The translations under genes and the position numbers were made by a program. Shown in pieces: positions 31,311 to 41,879 of a stretch of DNA of 64,000 nucleotides (positions are counted from its first letter, which is position 1; each line of letters begins with the position of its first letter). This stretch comes from an uncultured Clostridia bacterium (GTDB lineage Bacteria > Bacillota > Clostridia > TANB77 > CAG-508). The stretch spans positions 1-64,000 of the forward strand of contig CAKMVZ010000007.1 in the NCBI GenBank assembly GCA_928721915.1. The letters are read 5' to 3'. A model generated the notes under the pieces. It made no database searches, was not told the origin of the DNA, and worked only from the letters and a program-made list of their open reading frames with translations.

Positions 31311-31455
31311 ACAGCTCACCTCCTTTCATAAATATTTCCTTTATGCAAAGGAGTTTTAGTATTATACTATATTGTTTATGTAGAAATTTGTCATAATCTG
31401 TCGAAAAATTAAATTTTTTTAAAATTTTTGTTTAAAAATTTAATTAACATAACTA

Positions 31456-31484
31456 TTGACATAAGTTTAAAAAAGTTGTATTAT
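31456..31484 (+). promoter_or_regulatory. Promoter of the T-box/thrS unit
   Basis: TTGACA (31456-31461), 17 bp, TATTAT (31479-31484). Confidence 0.7.
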
Positions 31485-31491
31485 AAAAATA

Positions 31492-31730
31492 TAATTTTAG
31501 TGGGCAATGAAGAGGAAAAGTAAGGTAAAGGTTGCTTTAAATAATAAATAAGAGAGAAATGGTCGTAGGCTGAGAGCCATTTTAAGAAAACATACCCCAA
31601 AAACTACCTTGGAGCCTCTATTCGAAAGAGTAGCGTGCAGACTTTACGTTAAAAGTTTTAAATTAAGAAAAATAAGGATGGAACCGTGTTATATAGCACT
31701 CCTTTAGGTAAAACTAAAGGAGTGTTTTTT
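31492..31730 (+). promoter_or_regulatory. T-box riboswitch for thrS
   Basis: The T-box core AAGGATGGAACCGTG (31674-31688) pairs with the uncharged tRNA acceptor end. It is followed by a terminator, GCACTCCTTTA/TAAAGGAGTG with T6 (31696-31730). Upstream lie stem I features (AGAGAGAA, GGTCGTAGGCTGAGAGCC, and ACTACCTTGG that may hold a Thr ACC specifier). It senses uncharged tRNA-Thr and allows read-through into thrS. Confidence 0.9.
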
Positions 31731-31911
31731 ATATAAAAGTGAATTATTATTAATATTGAGGAAAAGTTTTAATATAAAACAAAAATGAAAATATTAAATA
31801 ATGTTTATGTTTAGGTTTTAGAAATAAAGTTATTAATAGTTTGAAAGAATTTTATTTTCATTTATATTTTTATATATGTGCCTCTGAGAAAAGAAAGGAA
31901 TGGGATTTTCT

Positions 31912-31998
31912 ATGAAATTTTTTGAATATTTAGGGTGGATACGAACCTGTAAAATTAATGAATGGGAGTTAAATAATAGATTCAATAATAAATTTTAG
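31912..31998 (+). other. Possible 28-codon leader ORF before thrS
   Basis: ATG 31912 with AAAGGAATGGG upstream; its TAG overlaps the TAGGAGG of thrS, so translational coupling is possible. Apart from this the stretch 31731-32010 shows nothing else. Confidence 0.3.
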
Positions 31999-32010
31999 GA
32001 GGAAAATATT

Positions 32011-33780
32011 ATGTTTAAGATTAAATTACATGGTGGTAAAACAATGGAAGTAGAGGAGTATTCTTTTTGGCATACAACTTCTCATGTTATGGCTCAAGCT
32101 GTAAAAAAATTATTTCCAAATGCAAAGTTAGCTATAGGACCTTCAATTGAAAGTGGTTTTTATTATGATTTTGATGTAGAAAAACCTTTTTCAGATGAAG
32201 ATTTAAAATCCATTGAAGAAGAAATGAAAAAAATAGTAAAAGAAGATTTAGAGCTTGAAAGATTTGAGCTTCCAAGAGAAGAAGCATTAAATTTAATGAA
32301 AGAAAAAGATGAGCCTTATAAAATAGAATTAATAAATGATTTACCAGAAGGTGAAGTAATTTCTTTTTATAAACAAGGAGATTTTGTGGATTTATGTAAA
32401 GGTCCACATATCCCATCTACAGGAAGCATAAAAGCAATAAAATTATTAAGTACATCAGGAGCTTATTGGAGAGGTAGCGAAAAAAATAAAATGCTACAAA
32501 GAATTTATGGAGTGTCTTTCCCAAAAGCAAGTGAGTTAGAAGAACATTTGGCAATGCTTGAAGAAGCAAAACAAAGAGACCACAGAAAAATTGGAAAAGA
32601 TTTAGATTTGTTTATGACTCATGAATTAGTTGGTTCTGGACTTCCTCTTTATTTACCAAATGGAGCAACTATAAGACGTTTATTAGAAAGATACATTCAA
32701 GATAAAGAAATTGCTTTAGGATATAAACATGTTTATACTCCAAGTTTAGCAAATGTTTCTTTATACAAAACAAGTGGGCATTGGGATCATTATAAAGATG
32801 ATATGTTTCCAGCAATGAAAATGGATAATGAAGAATTAGTTTTAAGACCGATGAATTGTCCACATCATATGTTAATTTATAAATATAAGTTACATTCTTA
32901 TAGAGAGCTACCAATAAGAATAGGTGAGCTTGCAAATGATTTTAGGTATGAAGATAGTGGAAGCGTTTGTGGACTAGAAAGAGTTCGTCAAATGTGTCAA
33001 AATGACGCACACTTATTTGTAAGACCTGATCAAATTAAAGAAGAAGTTGGAAATGTTTTAAAACTAATTCAAGAAGTATATCAAAAAGATTTTGGATTTT
33101 CTCCAGATTGTTTTAAATATAGATTATCTTTAAGAGATAAAGAAAATAAAGAGAAATATATTGATAATGACGAAATGTGGGAAACAGCAGAAAGTCAATT
33201 AAGAGCAATTTTAAAAGAATTAAATATTGATTTTTATGAAGCAAAAGGAGAAGCAGCTTTTTATGGACCAAAGATTGATATACAAATAAAAACAGCTTTA
33301 AACCATGATGTTACAATTCCAACATGTCAATTAGATTTTGCTCTTCCAGAAAGGTTTGAACTTGAATATATTGGAGAAGATGGGGCAAAACATAGACCTG
33401 TTGTTATCCATAGGGCAATTTTAGGAACATCAGATAGATTTATATCATTTTTATTAGAAGAAACAAAAGGAGCTCTTCCATTATGGCTTTCTCCAGTTCA
33501 AGTAAAGGTTTTAAGCATTGCAGATAGACATATTGAATATGCTAAAAAAGTAGTTTCAAAATTAGCGAGTGAGAATTTAAGAGTAGAAATAGATGATAGA
33601 TCAGAAAAAATAGGGTATAAAATAAGAGAAGCTCAGCTTCAAAAGATTCCATACATGCTAATTATAGGAGATAAAGAAGTAGAACAAAATCAAGTAGGTG
33701 TACGTTCAAGAAGTGATGGAGACATTGGTGCAATGAGCTTAGAAGATTTTATTAGTAAAATAAAATCAGAAAAAATTTAA
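32011..33780 (+). CDS. thrS: Threonyl-tRNA synthetase, short form without a full TGS domain
   Basis: Charges tRNA-Thr. Class II core with motif 1-3 (VLRPMNCPHHMLIYK; RYEDSGSVCGLERVRQM; HRAILGTSDRF), zinc-site Cys and two His, the editing-domain residues HTTSHVMAQA, and the anticodon-binding domain (VKVLSIADRHIEYAKKV). At 589 residues it is about 50 short of the common form: only a dozen residues precede the editing domain, so the TGS domain is absent. AGGAGG at 31997. Controlled by the T-box. Confidence 0.95.
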   Translation: MFKIKLHGGKTMEVEEYSFWHTTSHVMAQAVKKLFPNAKLAIGPSIESGFYYDFDVEKPFSDEDLKSIEEEMKKIVKEDLELERFELPREEALNLMKEKDEPYKIELINDLPEGEVISFYKQGDFVDLCKGPHIPSTGSIKAIKLLSTSGAYWRGSEKNKMLQRIYGVSFPKASELEEHLAMLEEAKQRDHRKIGKDLDLFMTHELVGSGLPLYLPNGATIRRLLERYIQDKEIALGYKHVYTPSLANVSLYKTSGHWDHYKDDMFPAMKMDNEELVLRPMNCPHHMLIYKYKLHSYRELPIRIGELANDFRYEDSGSVCGLERVRQMCQNDAHLFVRPDQIKEEVGNVLKLIQEVYQKDFGFSPDCFKYRLSLRDKENKEKYIDNDEMWETAESQLRAILKELNIDFYEAKGEAAFYGPKIDIQIKTALNHDVTIPTCQLDFALPERFELEYIGEDGAKHRPVVIHRAILGTSDRFISFLLEETKGALPLWLSPVQVKVLSIADRHIEYAKKVVSKLASENLRVEIDDRSEKIGYKIREAQLQKIPYMLIIGDKEVEQNQVGVRSRSDGDIGAMSLEDFISKIKSEKI

Positions 33781-33920
33781 AAATATTAGCAAAGCCTTGT
33801 TATAGAAAAAACAGGACTTTGTTACATTTTTAATTCATTTATATTACATTTAGAATAGATTAGTGAATAAACATAAATTTATTGATATAATAAAATATAT
33901 ATAGTGTTATGGAGAAAAAT

Positions 33921-35853
33921 ATGGTTACGCAAGAATTTTTAGATGAATTTAATAATAGTGAATTAGGAAAAGTTTTAAGGTTAAATAATTTTAAATGTTC
34001 AGAAAGAACTTTACAAGAAGTAAATAGAAGATTAAATAAAAATTATACAATGGAAATATTGCAACTTATTTTGTGTGATTCGCGAAATATTATAAAAGAC
34101 AAATCTGTTATGGAATATATTAAAGAAAATAATGAGTTTACTTTTGATCTTTCTAATATTAATAACTTAAAATCATCAGGAATAAAATTATATTTTGATC
34201 GATTTTTAAATGATTTTCCAAAAGAATGTAATTTGCTTTTAAATAAACTTGTGGAAGATTTGGATATAAAAAAAGTGTCAATTTATGGTGCTAATTCAAG
34301 TATTTCTTTTGATAAAATGCCTATTGAAGAATTAAATTTGTATGGTGGAACAGCAGAAGGGATAGATTTGTCTAATTTATTTAATTTGAAAAAATTATCT
34401 TTAGATAGTGTTAAATTAAATGATTTAAGAACTCTTAATATTACTCATAATATAGAATCTTTTTTTATAGATTATAATAAAATAAACCCACAAACAGATT
34501 TAACGGAATTAAAAAATTTTAAAGATTTAAAAGAATTATCTATAACAGGCTCATTTGTATCTAATAAAGGATTAATTCAAATTATAACATCTTTGGAAAA
34601 TTTAGAAGATTTACGTATTGATTTTAAAGAAAATAATGATTTAACATATTCTAATAACGGAAATCAAGAACTAGGTGACTTGTTTGGAAGTTTGTTTGGA
34701 AATTCCACAGAAGAAGGCTTAATAATAGATGATGAAGATTTACATAAATTTCTTAATTTAACTCATTTAAAAAGAATAGATGGTAAAAATTATTTTGATA
34801 CTCCTTTATATAGTTATTTAAATAAAATTGTAATTACAAGTATGGAAGAATTAAAAAAATTATCTGAATTTGATTATTTTATGGAAGATTCTAGTTCTTT
34901 AGAGCATAGTAAAAGAATTTATTATGTTGGAAAAGAACCAGTTTCACCTGATATATTAGAAAAATTTGGAGATGTAAATTTTATAGTAAGTTCTCCTTTA
35001 GTACTTGATGAAAATTTTTGTAAGAATTTTCATAGAAGTGACAATTTTATATTACAAATAGAAGGGGATTTAGTTGAAAATTATGAGCTTGCAGAGATTT
35101 CTGCTATAAATGATGTTATGAGGCAAATAATTGATAGTATTTCCAAAGAAGAAAGTGATGAATTTCAAAAAGTAGCAAGTGTTTATAAAAAAATAGGAGA
35201 AATGGCTTTTTATGATGAAGCTGGTTGTGTAGGTAGTGAAAATTATATAGATGGAAGAGAAAATATTGCGAGAAGCTTAAAAGGAGGTTTGATTGAGCAT
35301 AAATTGGTTTGTAGAGGGTACGCACTTGTATTTAAGAAAATGTTAGATGAGTTGCGGAATAGATAGTAGAATAATTAGTGGTAATGTGCCTAATATTGAA
35401 AATAGTTATCATGCATGGAATCAAGTTAAAATAGGTGGAAAATGGTATAATGTTGATTTAACTTGGAATGCAGAAAGAATTCGTTCAGGAAAAGAAGTAG
35501 ATTTTTTTTTAATAAATGATGAAGAATTTTATAAGACGCATAGAGCAAGTAATGTGGATGGAAATGTTATTGATTATATATCTTCTGAAAAAAGAAATTA
35601 CAAGAGTTATTATGATACAAAAAAGGAAGTAAAACCATTTGAGTGTAAAGAAACTTATGATAAAAAGAAAATAGCAGATTTTTTTGGATATGAATTTAAA
35701 TTTCAATCTTCTAAAAAAATGATAGATGATATTTCAAGTTTGCAAATTGGTATTGACGATATAAAAAAAGAAGCACAAACAATAGTTGATGTACAAAAAG
35801 CTGCGGTTCTTGTTAAAGATCATGACACGGAGGTACTTCATGATGAAAAATAA
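33921..35853 (+). CDS. Leucine-rich repeat protein with C-terminal transglutaminase-like domain
   Basis: 643 residues restored. Start 33921 (MVTQEFLDEF) is preferred because GGAG sits 7-10 nt upstream; an in-frame ATG at 33909 lacks a site. Residues about 60-300 form irregular leucine-rich repeats (LNLYGGTAEGIDLSNLFNL); the C-terminal part is a transglutaminase/cysteine-protease core with the triad Cys in LVCRGYAL, His in SYHAWNQV and Asp in VDLTWNA. C35355 lies between Cys and His (LDELGIDSR) and must be skipped for the triad to exist. No signal peptide, so probably cytosolic. First of three overlapping genes. Confidence 0.75.
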
Positions 35854-36484
35854 TTTTATTAATAAAAATATATATACATATTTAAAAGGTATTCTAAAGA
35901 AGTTTGAATTTTCAAGTGACGATTTAGAATTAGTAGAAAAAATTAATATATCTGCATTTGATATGGGAAATAATTTTATATCCAATAGTTTAGAAGATTT
36001 AAAAAAATTTCCAAATTTAAAAAAGTTAGAAATTTCGAAATTCATTTTAAATAAAGATAATATAAATATTATAAAAAATTTATTTAATTTAGAAGATTAT
36101 GCTTTTTTGTATACTGATATTAAAGATAAGTGTGATATAAAAGGAAAAAGTATTCTATTAGTAAATTGTCAAAAAATATATAATATAAATATTAATTTTA
36201 AAAATGTAGTTATAGAAAATTGCAATTTAAATAAAGTAAAAATTAATTGTGAGAAAATAATTTTAAATAATTGTACAGATTTTGAAAATAGTTATATAAA
36301 TATGTTAGTTAATGAAATAGAATTTAAAAATATGAATTTTAATGATAATGAATCAAAAATAATTTTAAATTTAGCATTAAATGCAAAAATAAAAATTAAT
36401 AATTGTAAATATAAAAATAATATTTTTGATAATATAAAAAATATTAATGTTATAAATGGTGTAGAAGGAGAATATATTGAATGA
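35840..36484 (+). CDS. Hypothetical protein with leucine/asparagine-rich repeats
   Basis: 214 residues from ATG 35840 after GGAGG (35829-35833), overlapping the previous gene by 14 bp. Asn/Ile/Leu-rich repeating pattern (KFPNLKKLEISKF, KNVVIENCNLNKVKINCEKIIL) like an LRR or beta-helix solenoid. No known family recognised; probably works with the transglutaminase-like protein before it. Confidence 0.6.
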   Translation: MMKNNFINKNIYTYLKGILKKFEFSSDDLELVEKINISAFDMGNNFISNSLEDLKKFPNLKKLEISKFILNKDNINIIKNLFNLEDYAFLYTDIKDKCDIKGKSILLVNCQKIYNININFKNVVIENCNLNKVKINCEKIILNNCTDFENSYINMLVNEIEFKNMNFNDNESKIILNLALNAKIKINNCKYKNNIFDNIKNINVINGVEGEYIE

Positions 36485-36948
36485 ATATAACAATAGAAAA
36501 AAGGCAAACATATTCAGAGGTTTATGAATTTTTGAATTTACTAGATATAGAATTTATCGATAAGATTCCTGCTAAGTTATTAAATTTTTTTAAAACCCAA
36601 AGAGATTTAAACTATGTAAAGAATATAAATCCATGTAAAAAAATAACAAATCAGGGTTTAAAAAGAGATACCATTGCTATTATTGAGATGATTAACTTAA
36701 AATATTGGGCTTCTCCAGAAGAAAAAGAAGCTTTAACAAATAAATTTAAACAAAATTATATAAAAAAACAAGAGGAATTAAAAGAGAAATATAACGTAGA
36801 TAATATTTTTAAAAATTATACAACAGTTAAAATAGAAACTATAAATCCAAATGATTATAAAGAAGAGACTAATACAGAAATTATAAAAGTTAATAATAAC
36901 ATTTTTAGTAAGATATTAAATTTTTTTAAAAGGATTTTTAAAAAATAA
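36481..36948 (+). CDS. Conserved clostridial hypothetical protein
   Basis: 155 residues; ATGA overlap with the previous gene, so translation is coupled. The N-terminal domain (RQTYSEVYEFLNLLDIEFIDKIP, LKRDTIAIIEMINLKYWAS) resembles a small hypothetical protein often met in gut Clostridia beside surface or LRR genes; the C-terminus is basic (ILNFFKRIFKK). Function unknown. Confidence 0.6.
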   Translation: MNITIEKRQTYSEVYEFLNLLDIEFIDKIPAKLLNFFKTQRDLNYVKNINPCKKITNQGLKRDTIAIIEMINLKYWASPEEKEALTNKFKQNYIKKQEELKEKYNVDNIFKNYTTVKIETINPNDYKEETNTEIIKVNNNIFSKILNFFKRIFKK

Positions 36949-36956
36949 ATTAAATC

Positions 36957-36998
36957 AAAAAATAGATAAATTAGAGATATTTTATCTATTTTTATTTT
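36957..36998 (+). terminator. Terminator after the LRR cluster
   Basis: AAAAATAGATAAA/TTTATCTATTTTT with a loop of about 10 nt and T-rich tail. Confidence 0.8.
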
Positions 36999-37022
36999 AC
37001 CAAAAAAATGTTTGTAAAAGTA

Positions 37023-37051
37023 TTTACAAAATAAAAATTACGTGATATAAT
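37023..37051 (+). promoter_or_regulatory. Promoter for uvrA
   Basis: TTTACA (37023-37028), 17 bp, extended -10 TGATATAAT (TATAAT 37046-37051). Confidence 0.7.
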
Positions 37052-37112
37052 TTTCCCGCTATAAAAATTATTTGTTAAAAGTTAAAATAATTAAATAGGG
37101 GGCAATTTTAAA

Positions 37113-39940
37113 ATGGATAATATTGTTATAAAAGGTGCTCGAGAGCATAACCTAAAAAATATTAATATTACTATTCCAAAAGATAAATTAGTTGTTATTA
37201 CAGGACTTTCAGGTTCTGGAAAATCATCACTAGCTTTTGATACTTTATATGCAGAAGGTCAAAGAAGATATGTAGAAAGCTTATCTTCTTATGCAAGACA
37301 ATTCTTAGGAATAATGGAAAAACCTGATGTTGAAAGTATTGAAGGCTTATCTCCTGCAATTTCAATTGATCAAAAAACAACATCTAAAAATCCTCGTTCT
37401 ACAGTTGGAACTGTTACAGAAATTTATGATTATATTAGACTTTTATATGCTAGAATTGGTGTACCATATTGTCCAAATTGTGGTAGAAAAATTGAAAAAC
37501 AAACAATAGACCAAATAGTAGATAATATTATGGAATTAGAAGAAGGAACTAGAATTCAAATTTTATCTCCTGTTGTAAGAGGACAAAAAGGAGAACATAC
37601 AAAGTTATTGCAAAATATTCAAAAAGAGGGCTTTGTTAGATGTTATATTGATGGAGAACTTTATGAGTTTGAAGATGAAATAAAATTAGATAAAAATAAA
37701 AAACATAATATAGATATTTTAGTTGATAGATTAATTATAAAAGAAGGAATAACAAATAGACTAACAGAATCTATCGAAACTGCTTTAAAACATTCTGAAA
37801 GTTTAGTAAAAGTAAGTATTCCAAATAAAGAAGAAAAGCTATTTAGTACAAAATATGCATGTCCTGATTGCGGAATTAGTTTTGAAGAGTTAACTCCTAG
37901 AATGTTTTCGTTTAATAATCCATATGGTGCTTGTCCGGAATGTACAGGTATTGGATATCTTATGAAAATGGATGAAGATCTAATTATTCCAGATAAAACA
38001 AAAACTTTATATGATGGTGTTAAAGCTTTTGGTGCAAGTACAATGAAAAAAGGCGATACGATGGCTAAAATGTACTTTGAAAGCATTGGAAAACATTATG
38101 GAGTTGATATTAAAAATAAGCCAATAAAAAAATTACCAAGAGAGTTTTTAGAGAAAATCCTTTATGGTACAGGTGATGACCAAATTGATTTTGAATATCA
38201 TAGTAGCAGTGGAACTAGAAAGTTTACTCAAAGCTTTGAGGGTGTTATTCCAGCCCTAGATAGAAGATATAGAGAAACAAAGTCTCAAGCAATGAGAGAA
38301 TTTTATGAAATGTATATGAGTGAAAGTCCATGTTATGTTTGTAATGGTGCAAGATTAAAGAAAGAAGTTTTAGCTGTAAGAGTTGGAAGTAAAAATATAA
38401 AAGAATTGACAGATATGCCAATTAAAAATATAAAATCTTACTTAGAGAGTTTAGAATTAAGTAGAAAAGATAGAATGATTGCCGATATGATTTTTAAAGA
38501 GCTAAGTAAAAGATTGCAATTTTTAATAGATGTAGGTCTAGATTATTTAACTTTGTCAAGACCAGCAGGAACATTATCAGGAGGAGAAGCTCAAAGAATT
38601 AGGTTAGCTACTCAAATTGGTTCAGGATTGTCTGGAGTTATGTATATTTTAGATGAACCTAGTATTGGACTTCACCAAAGAGATAATGAAAAATTAATAG
38701 AAACATTAAAAAAATTAAGAGATTATGGCAATACTGTTATAGTTGTAGAACATGATGAAGATACTATGTATGCAGCAGATCAAATTATTGATATTGGACC
38801 GCGGAGCAGGAGTTCATGGTGGAAAAGTTATGGCTCAGCGGAACTGCTGAAGAAATAAAAGATGTTCCAGATTCTATAACTGCAAAATATTTAAGTGGCA
38901 GAATGTCAGTTAAGGTTCCAAAGCAAAGAAGAAAATCAAATGGAATGAGTATAGAAATAAAAGGAGCTACTGAACATAATTTAAAAAATATAAATGTAAA
39001 ATTCCCTTTAGGTGTATTTAATTGTGTTACAGGAGTTTCTGGATCTGGTAAATCAACATTAGTAAATGAAATTTTATATAAATATTTGGCAAGAACTTTA
39101 AATCGTTCAAATGAAAAGCCGGGAAAATGTGAAAAGATTCTTGGAGTTAAAAATATAGATAAAATTATAAATATTGATCAATCTCCAATAGGTAGAACTC
39201 CACGTTCAAATCCTGCAACATATACAGGAGTTTTTGATACAATACGTGAAATCTTTGCTGGAACTAATGAAGCTAAAATGAGAGGTTATTCAAAAGGTAG
39301 ATTTAGTTTTAATGTTGAAGGTGGTAGATGTGAAGCTTGCCAAGGTGATGGTGTAATTAAAATTGGAATGAACTTTTTGCCAGATATCTATGTACCATGT
39401 GAAGTTTGTAATGGAAAAAGATATAATAGAGAAACTTTAGAAGTTAAATATAAAGATAAAACAGTTTCAGACGTTTTAGATATGACAGTAGAAGAGGCAA
39501 TGGACTTTTTTGCAAATATTCCAAAAATAAAAAATAAAATTCAAACTTTAAAAGATGTTGGATTAGGATATATTAAACTTGGTCAACCATCAACTACATT
39601 ATCAGGTGGAGAAGCTCAAAGAGTTAAACTTGCAACAGAACTTTCTAAAAGACCAACTGGAAAAACGCTTTATATTTTAGATGAACCAACAACAGGTTTA
39701 CATATAGATGATGTAAATAGATTAATAGATATTTTACAAAGATTAGTTGATACTGGAAATACTATAATAGTTATAGAACATAATTTAGATTTAATAAAAA
39801 CTGCTGACCACATAATAGACTTAGGTCCTGAAGGCGGAGAAAATGGCGGACAAGTAATAGCAATAGGAACTCCAGAACAAGTTGCAAAAAATGAAAAATC
39901 TTATACAGGAAAATTTTTAAAGAAAATTTTAGAAAGGTAA
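37113..39940 (+). CDS. uvrA: Excinuclease ABC subunit A
   Basis: Damage-sensing ATPase of nucleotide excision repair. Two ABC ATPase modules (Walker [10 protein letters not shown] and GVSGSGKST; signatures [14 protein letters not shown] and [14 protein letters not shown]; Walker [10 protein letters not shown] and ILDEPTTGL) and zinc fingers CPNCGRK, CPDCG...CPECTG and CEACQGDG...CEVCNG. C38802 and C38839, 12 codons apart, must both be skipped ([21 protein letters not shown]); then the frame runs 941 residues, the normal length. Either site alone would remove the second ATPase module. Own promoter. Confidence 0.96.
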
Positions 39941-39953
39941 ATTATAAATCTGT

Positions 39954-39996
39954 TAAAAGAGAAATTTTTAAGTTTTTTAAAGATTTCTCTTTTTTA
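39954..39996 (+). terminator. Terminator after uvrA
   Basis: AAAAGAGAAAT/ATTTCTCTTTT with T-run. Confidence 0.8.
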
Positions 39997-40000
39997 TATA

Positions 40001-40029
40001 TTGAATAAAAAAATTGCTTATGATATTAT
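40001..40029 (+). promoter_or_regulatory. Promoter for the 40064 gene
   Basis: TTGAAT (40001-40006), 17 bp, extended -10 TGATATTAT (TATTAT 40024-40029). Confidence 0.55.
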
Positions 40030-40063
40030 TTAAAAAAATATTTTAAGAAAGAAGGGATACGAT

Positions 40064-40750
40064 ATGAAAAAAGGTTTAATTTTATTATTAATTGTAGTAA
40101 TAATTGCAGCAGTAGCGGCATTTTTTATAGTTAATAATAACAAAAATTCTAATCAACAAGAAGAAAATAAAACTACATTATCTGAAAATGAAAATTCTAA
40201 AGAAAATTTGAGTGATTTAAATGAAAATAATAATACTTTAAATAATGAAAATGATGATGCTTATGGAAATAGTACAATTTATAGAATTTCAATAGTTGAT
40301 AAAGAAGATTATGATTTATACTATACAAGTTTTGAAACAGAAAAAATTTTTGCTGATAGTATAAATATAGAAGAAAATAATGGAAAAGTAACTATTTTGC
40401 TAAGCGAAACTGAGTTAAATGATTATTTAATTGGTGATTCTTTAGTAGAATATGAAAAAGAATATAATGTTGAAAATGCAGGTAATGTAAAAGAAATATT
40501 TATGGGAGAAGTAGGTCAAGATTGGGATTATCCTTTAGTATTTTTAATTCAAGAAGATGGAACAGTAAGAGGAGTTGATATAGAAGAAGGATATAAAACA
40601 GGAAATTTTGTTGCAAAAACTATTTCAGGTTTAGATAATCTTGAAAAATTTGAACAAGTTTCAGTTTCTAAACCAAATGATAGCGGTTATAATAGTGTTG
40701 TAGCTATAACAAAAGCTGGAGAGATATTTGAAATTTTACCTAATAATTAA
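40064..40750 (+). CDS. Membrane-anchored exported hypothetical protein
   Basis: 228 residues: N-terminal transmembrane anchor (LILLLIVVIIAAVAAFFIV), an Asn/Glu-rich low-complexity linker (about 26-65), then a globular domain of about 160 residues (YRISIVDKEDYDLYY, AITKAGEIFEILPNN). Own promoter. Not recognised; layout like the anchored protein at 15168. Confidence 0.65.
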   Translation: MKKGLILLLIVVIIAAVAAFFIVNNNKNSNQQEENKTTLSENENSKENLSDLNENNNTLNNENDDAYGNSTIYRISIVDKEDYDLYYTSFETEKIFADSINIEENNGKVTILLSETELNDYLIGDSLVEYEKEYNVENAGNVKEIFMGEVGQDWDYPLVFLIQEDGTVRGVDIEEGYKTGNFVAKTISGLDNLEKFEQVSVSKPNDSGYNSVVAITKAGEIFEILPNN

Positions 40751-40765
40751 AATAAATTAATTTTT

Positions 40766-40794
40766 TTGACACTAAAATTTAAATATATTATAAT
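40766..40794 (+). promoter_or_regulatory. Perfect consensus promoter before the 40865 gene
   Basis: TTGACA (40766-40771), 17 bp, TATAAT (40789-40794). Confidence 0.8.
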
Positions 40795-40864
40795 AAAATT
40801 ATGTTTGTGGGAGCAAAATTTATTAAAAACCGCTGCACTTGTAGGGTAGAAAGGGTGTTGGAAA

Positions 40865-41191
40865 ATGAATATTTGGTATTTGGGGATATGCCAAGTAGTT
40901 TTCTTAATCTTTGCTTGTGCAATGATTTATGATGAACTACGGAAAGAAGGAGCAGTAAATGCATTTCTTCAGGTAACTATAGGAAAAGCTTTTATAGTAG
41001 TATTTTGGATTGCTATAACAATTTTGGCATGTTGCTTGGTACAAGTACGGCAGATTTTGTCGGTTGTAGATATAATTGCTCTTATTGTGTGGTTTGTCTG
41101 CTATATGAAGAATGTACCGGAAAGACTAAGAGAGAAGAATAAGAAAGCAACAAGAGTTTGGTATGATATTAAAGATACTTTAAAGAAATAG
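40865..41191 (+). CDS. Small membrane protein, foreign codon style
   Basis: 108 residues with three hydrophobic segments (about 5-22, 42-62, 68-84) and a basic C-terminus. Two CGG codons are in frame as Arg (DELRKEG and VQVRQIL) without any frame change, unlike the surrounding AT-rich genes. GC-ending codons are frequent. No family recognised. Probably transcribed with the 41203 gene 11 bp downstream; the pair looks transferred. Confidence 0.6.
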   Translation: MNIWYLGICQVVFLIFACAMIYDELRKEGAVNAFLQVTIGKAFIVVFWIAITILACCLVQVRQILSVVDIIALIVWFVCYMKNVPERLREKNKKATRVWYDIKDTLKK

Positions 41192-41202
41192 GAGGAACGA
41201 CA

Positions 41203-41600
41203 ATGAAAGAAATTAATGGATTTAACGACGCAATGAATTTTTGGCGGATGCTGTTAAAGCTCCTATTCGGGCAATTGCTGTAGTAGCAGTGCTTGTGCTT
41301 TTGTGGTTTGATAATGGATGGATTTTTCATCCAATTCATTCTACAATTTCAGTAGTAGTTACTGTATTGATTATATTTGCAGTAACGGTTTGTCTTGCAA
41401 GACTAGGAATTTTTGACAATTTAAATTGGAGAAGTTCCTTGACTCAGAAAGTAGCTTCAAAATGTTCGATAGCATTTTTGATTCTTGTTGCAATATACAA
41501 GGTCTTTGGAAATAGACATGCGATTTTATTTACTATTCTTTCTGTAGTTATCTTGTTAATTGCTTTAAAAGATGTAATTTTGGAGTTTTTAAGAAAATAA
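41203..41600 (+). CDS. Small membrane protein, foreign codon style, one frame break
   Basis: ATG 41203 has TAGGAGG upstream (41190-41196), but the main frame (from 41241) is shifted. Restoring one T in the T-run 41238-41242 joins them as NFLADAVKAPIRAIAV; this is a missing base, not a CGG event. Restored length about 132 residues with four hydrophobic segments. An in-frame CGG is Arg (APIRAIA). Family not recognised. Confidence 0.5.
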
Positions 41601-41641
41601 TTCATAACACCCCACAAACAACGATATTGAAGTCTTACTTC

Positions 41642-41682
41642 AAAAAGAACTGTGCTTTTTATAAAAGGCGCAGTTCTTTTTA
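41642..41682 (+). terminator. Terminator after the 40865-41600 pair
   Basis: AAAAAGAACTGTGC/GCGCAGTTCTTTTT, strong stem with T-run. Confidence 0.85.
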
Positions 41683-41752
41683 ATTGTTATATATTTATAT
41701 TATTAAGATTATTGAATTTATAATATTAAAATAAGAACTTTTATATTAAAAA

Positions 41753-41779
41753 TTAGCAATCTACTATTGACTTTGCTAA
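41753..41779. promoter_or_regulatory. CIRCE-type operator upstream of htpG
   Basis: TTAGCAATC, 9 nt, CTTTGCTAA: outer TTAGCA/TGCTAA arms and 9-9-9 spacing of CIRCE, inner bases diverged. Overlaps the -35 box, the same geometry as at hsp20. Confidence 0.65.
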
Positions 41780-41795
41780 AAATAAGTTATATAAT
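41767..41795 (+). promoter_or_regulatory. Promoter for htpG
   Basis: TTGACT (41767-41772), 17 bp, TATAAT (41790-41795). Confidence 0.75.
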
Positions 41796-41879
41796 TCCTA
41801 AAGTGTTAAAAATTATTTTACAAGAATTTTAAATATGATAAAAAAATATAATTTTATATTTTAAGGAGGTATTAAAAAT

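Noticed and set aside
31921..31945. Second T-box-like sequence before thrS
   Set aside because: GGGTGGATACGAACC only loosely resembles the core and lacks a terminator; the full T-box is at 31492-31730.
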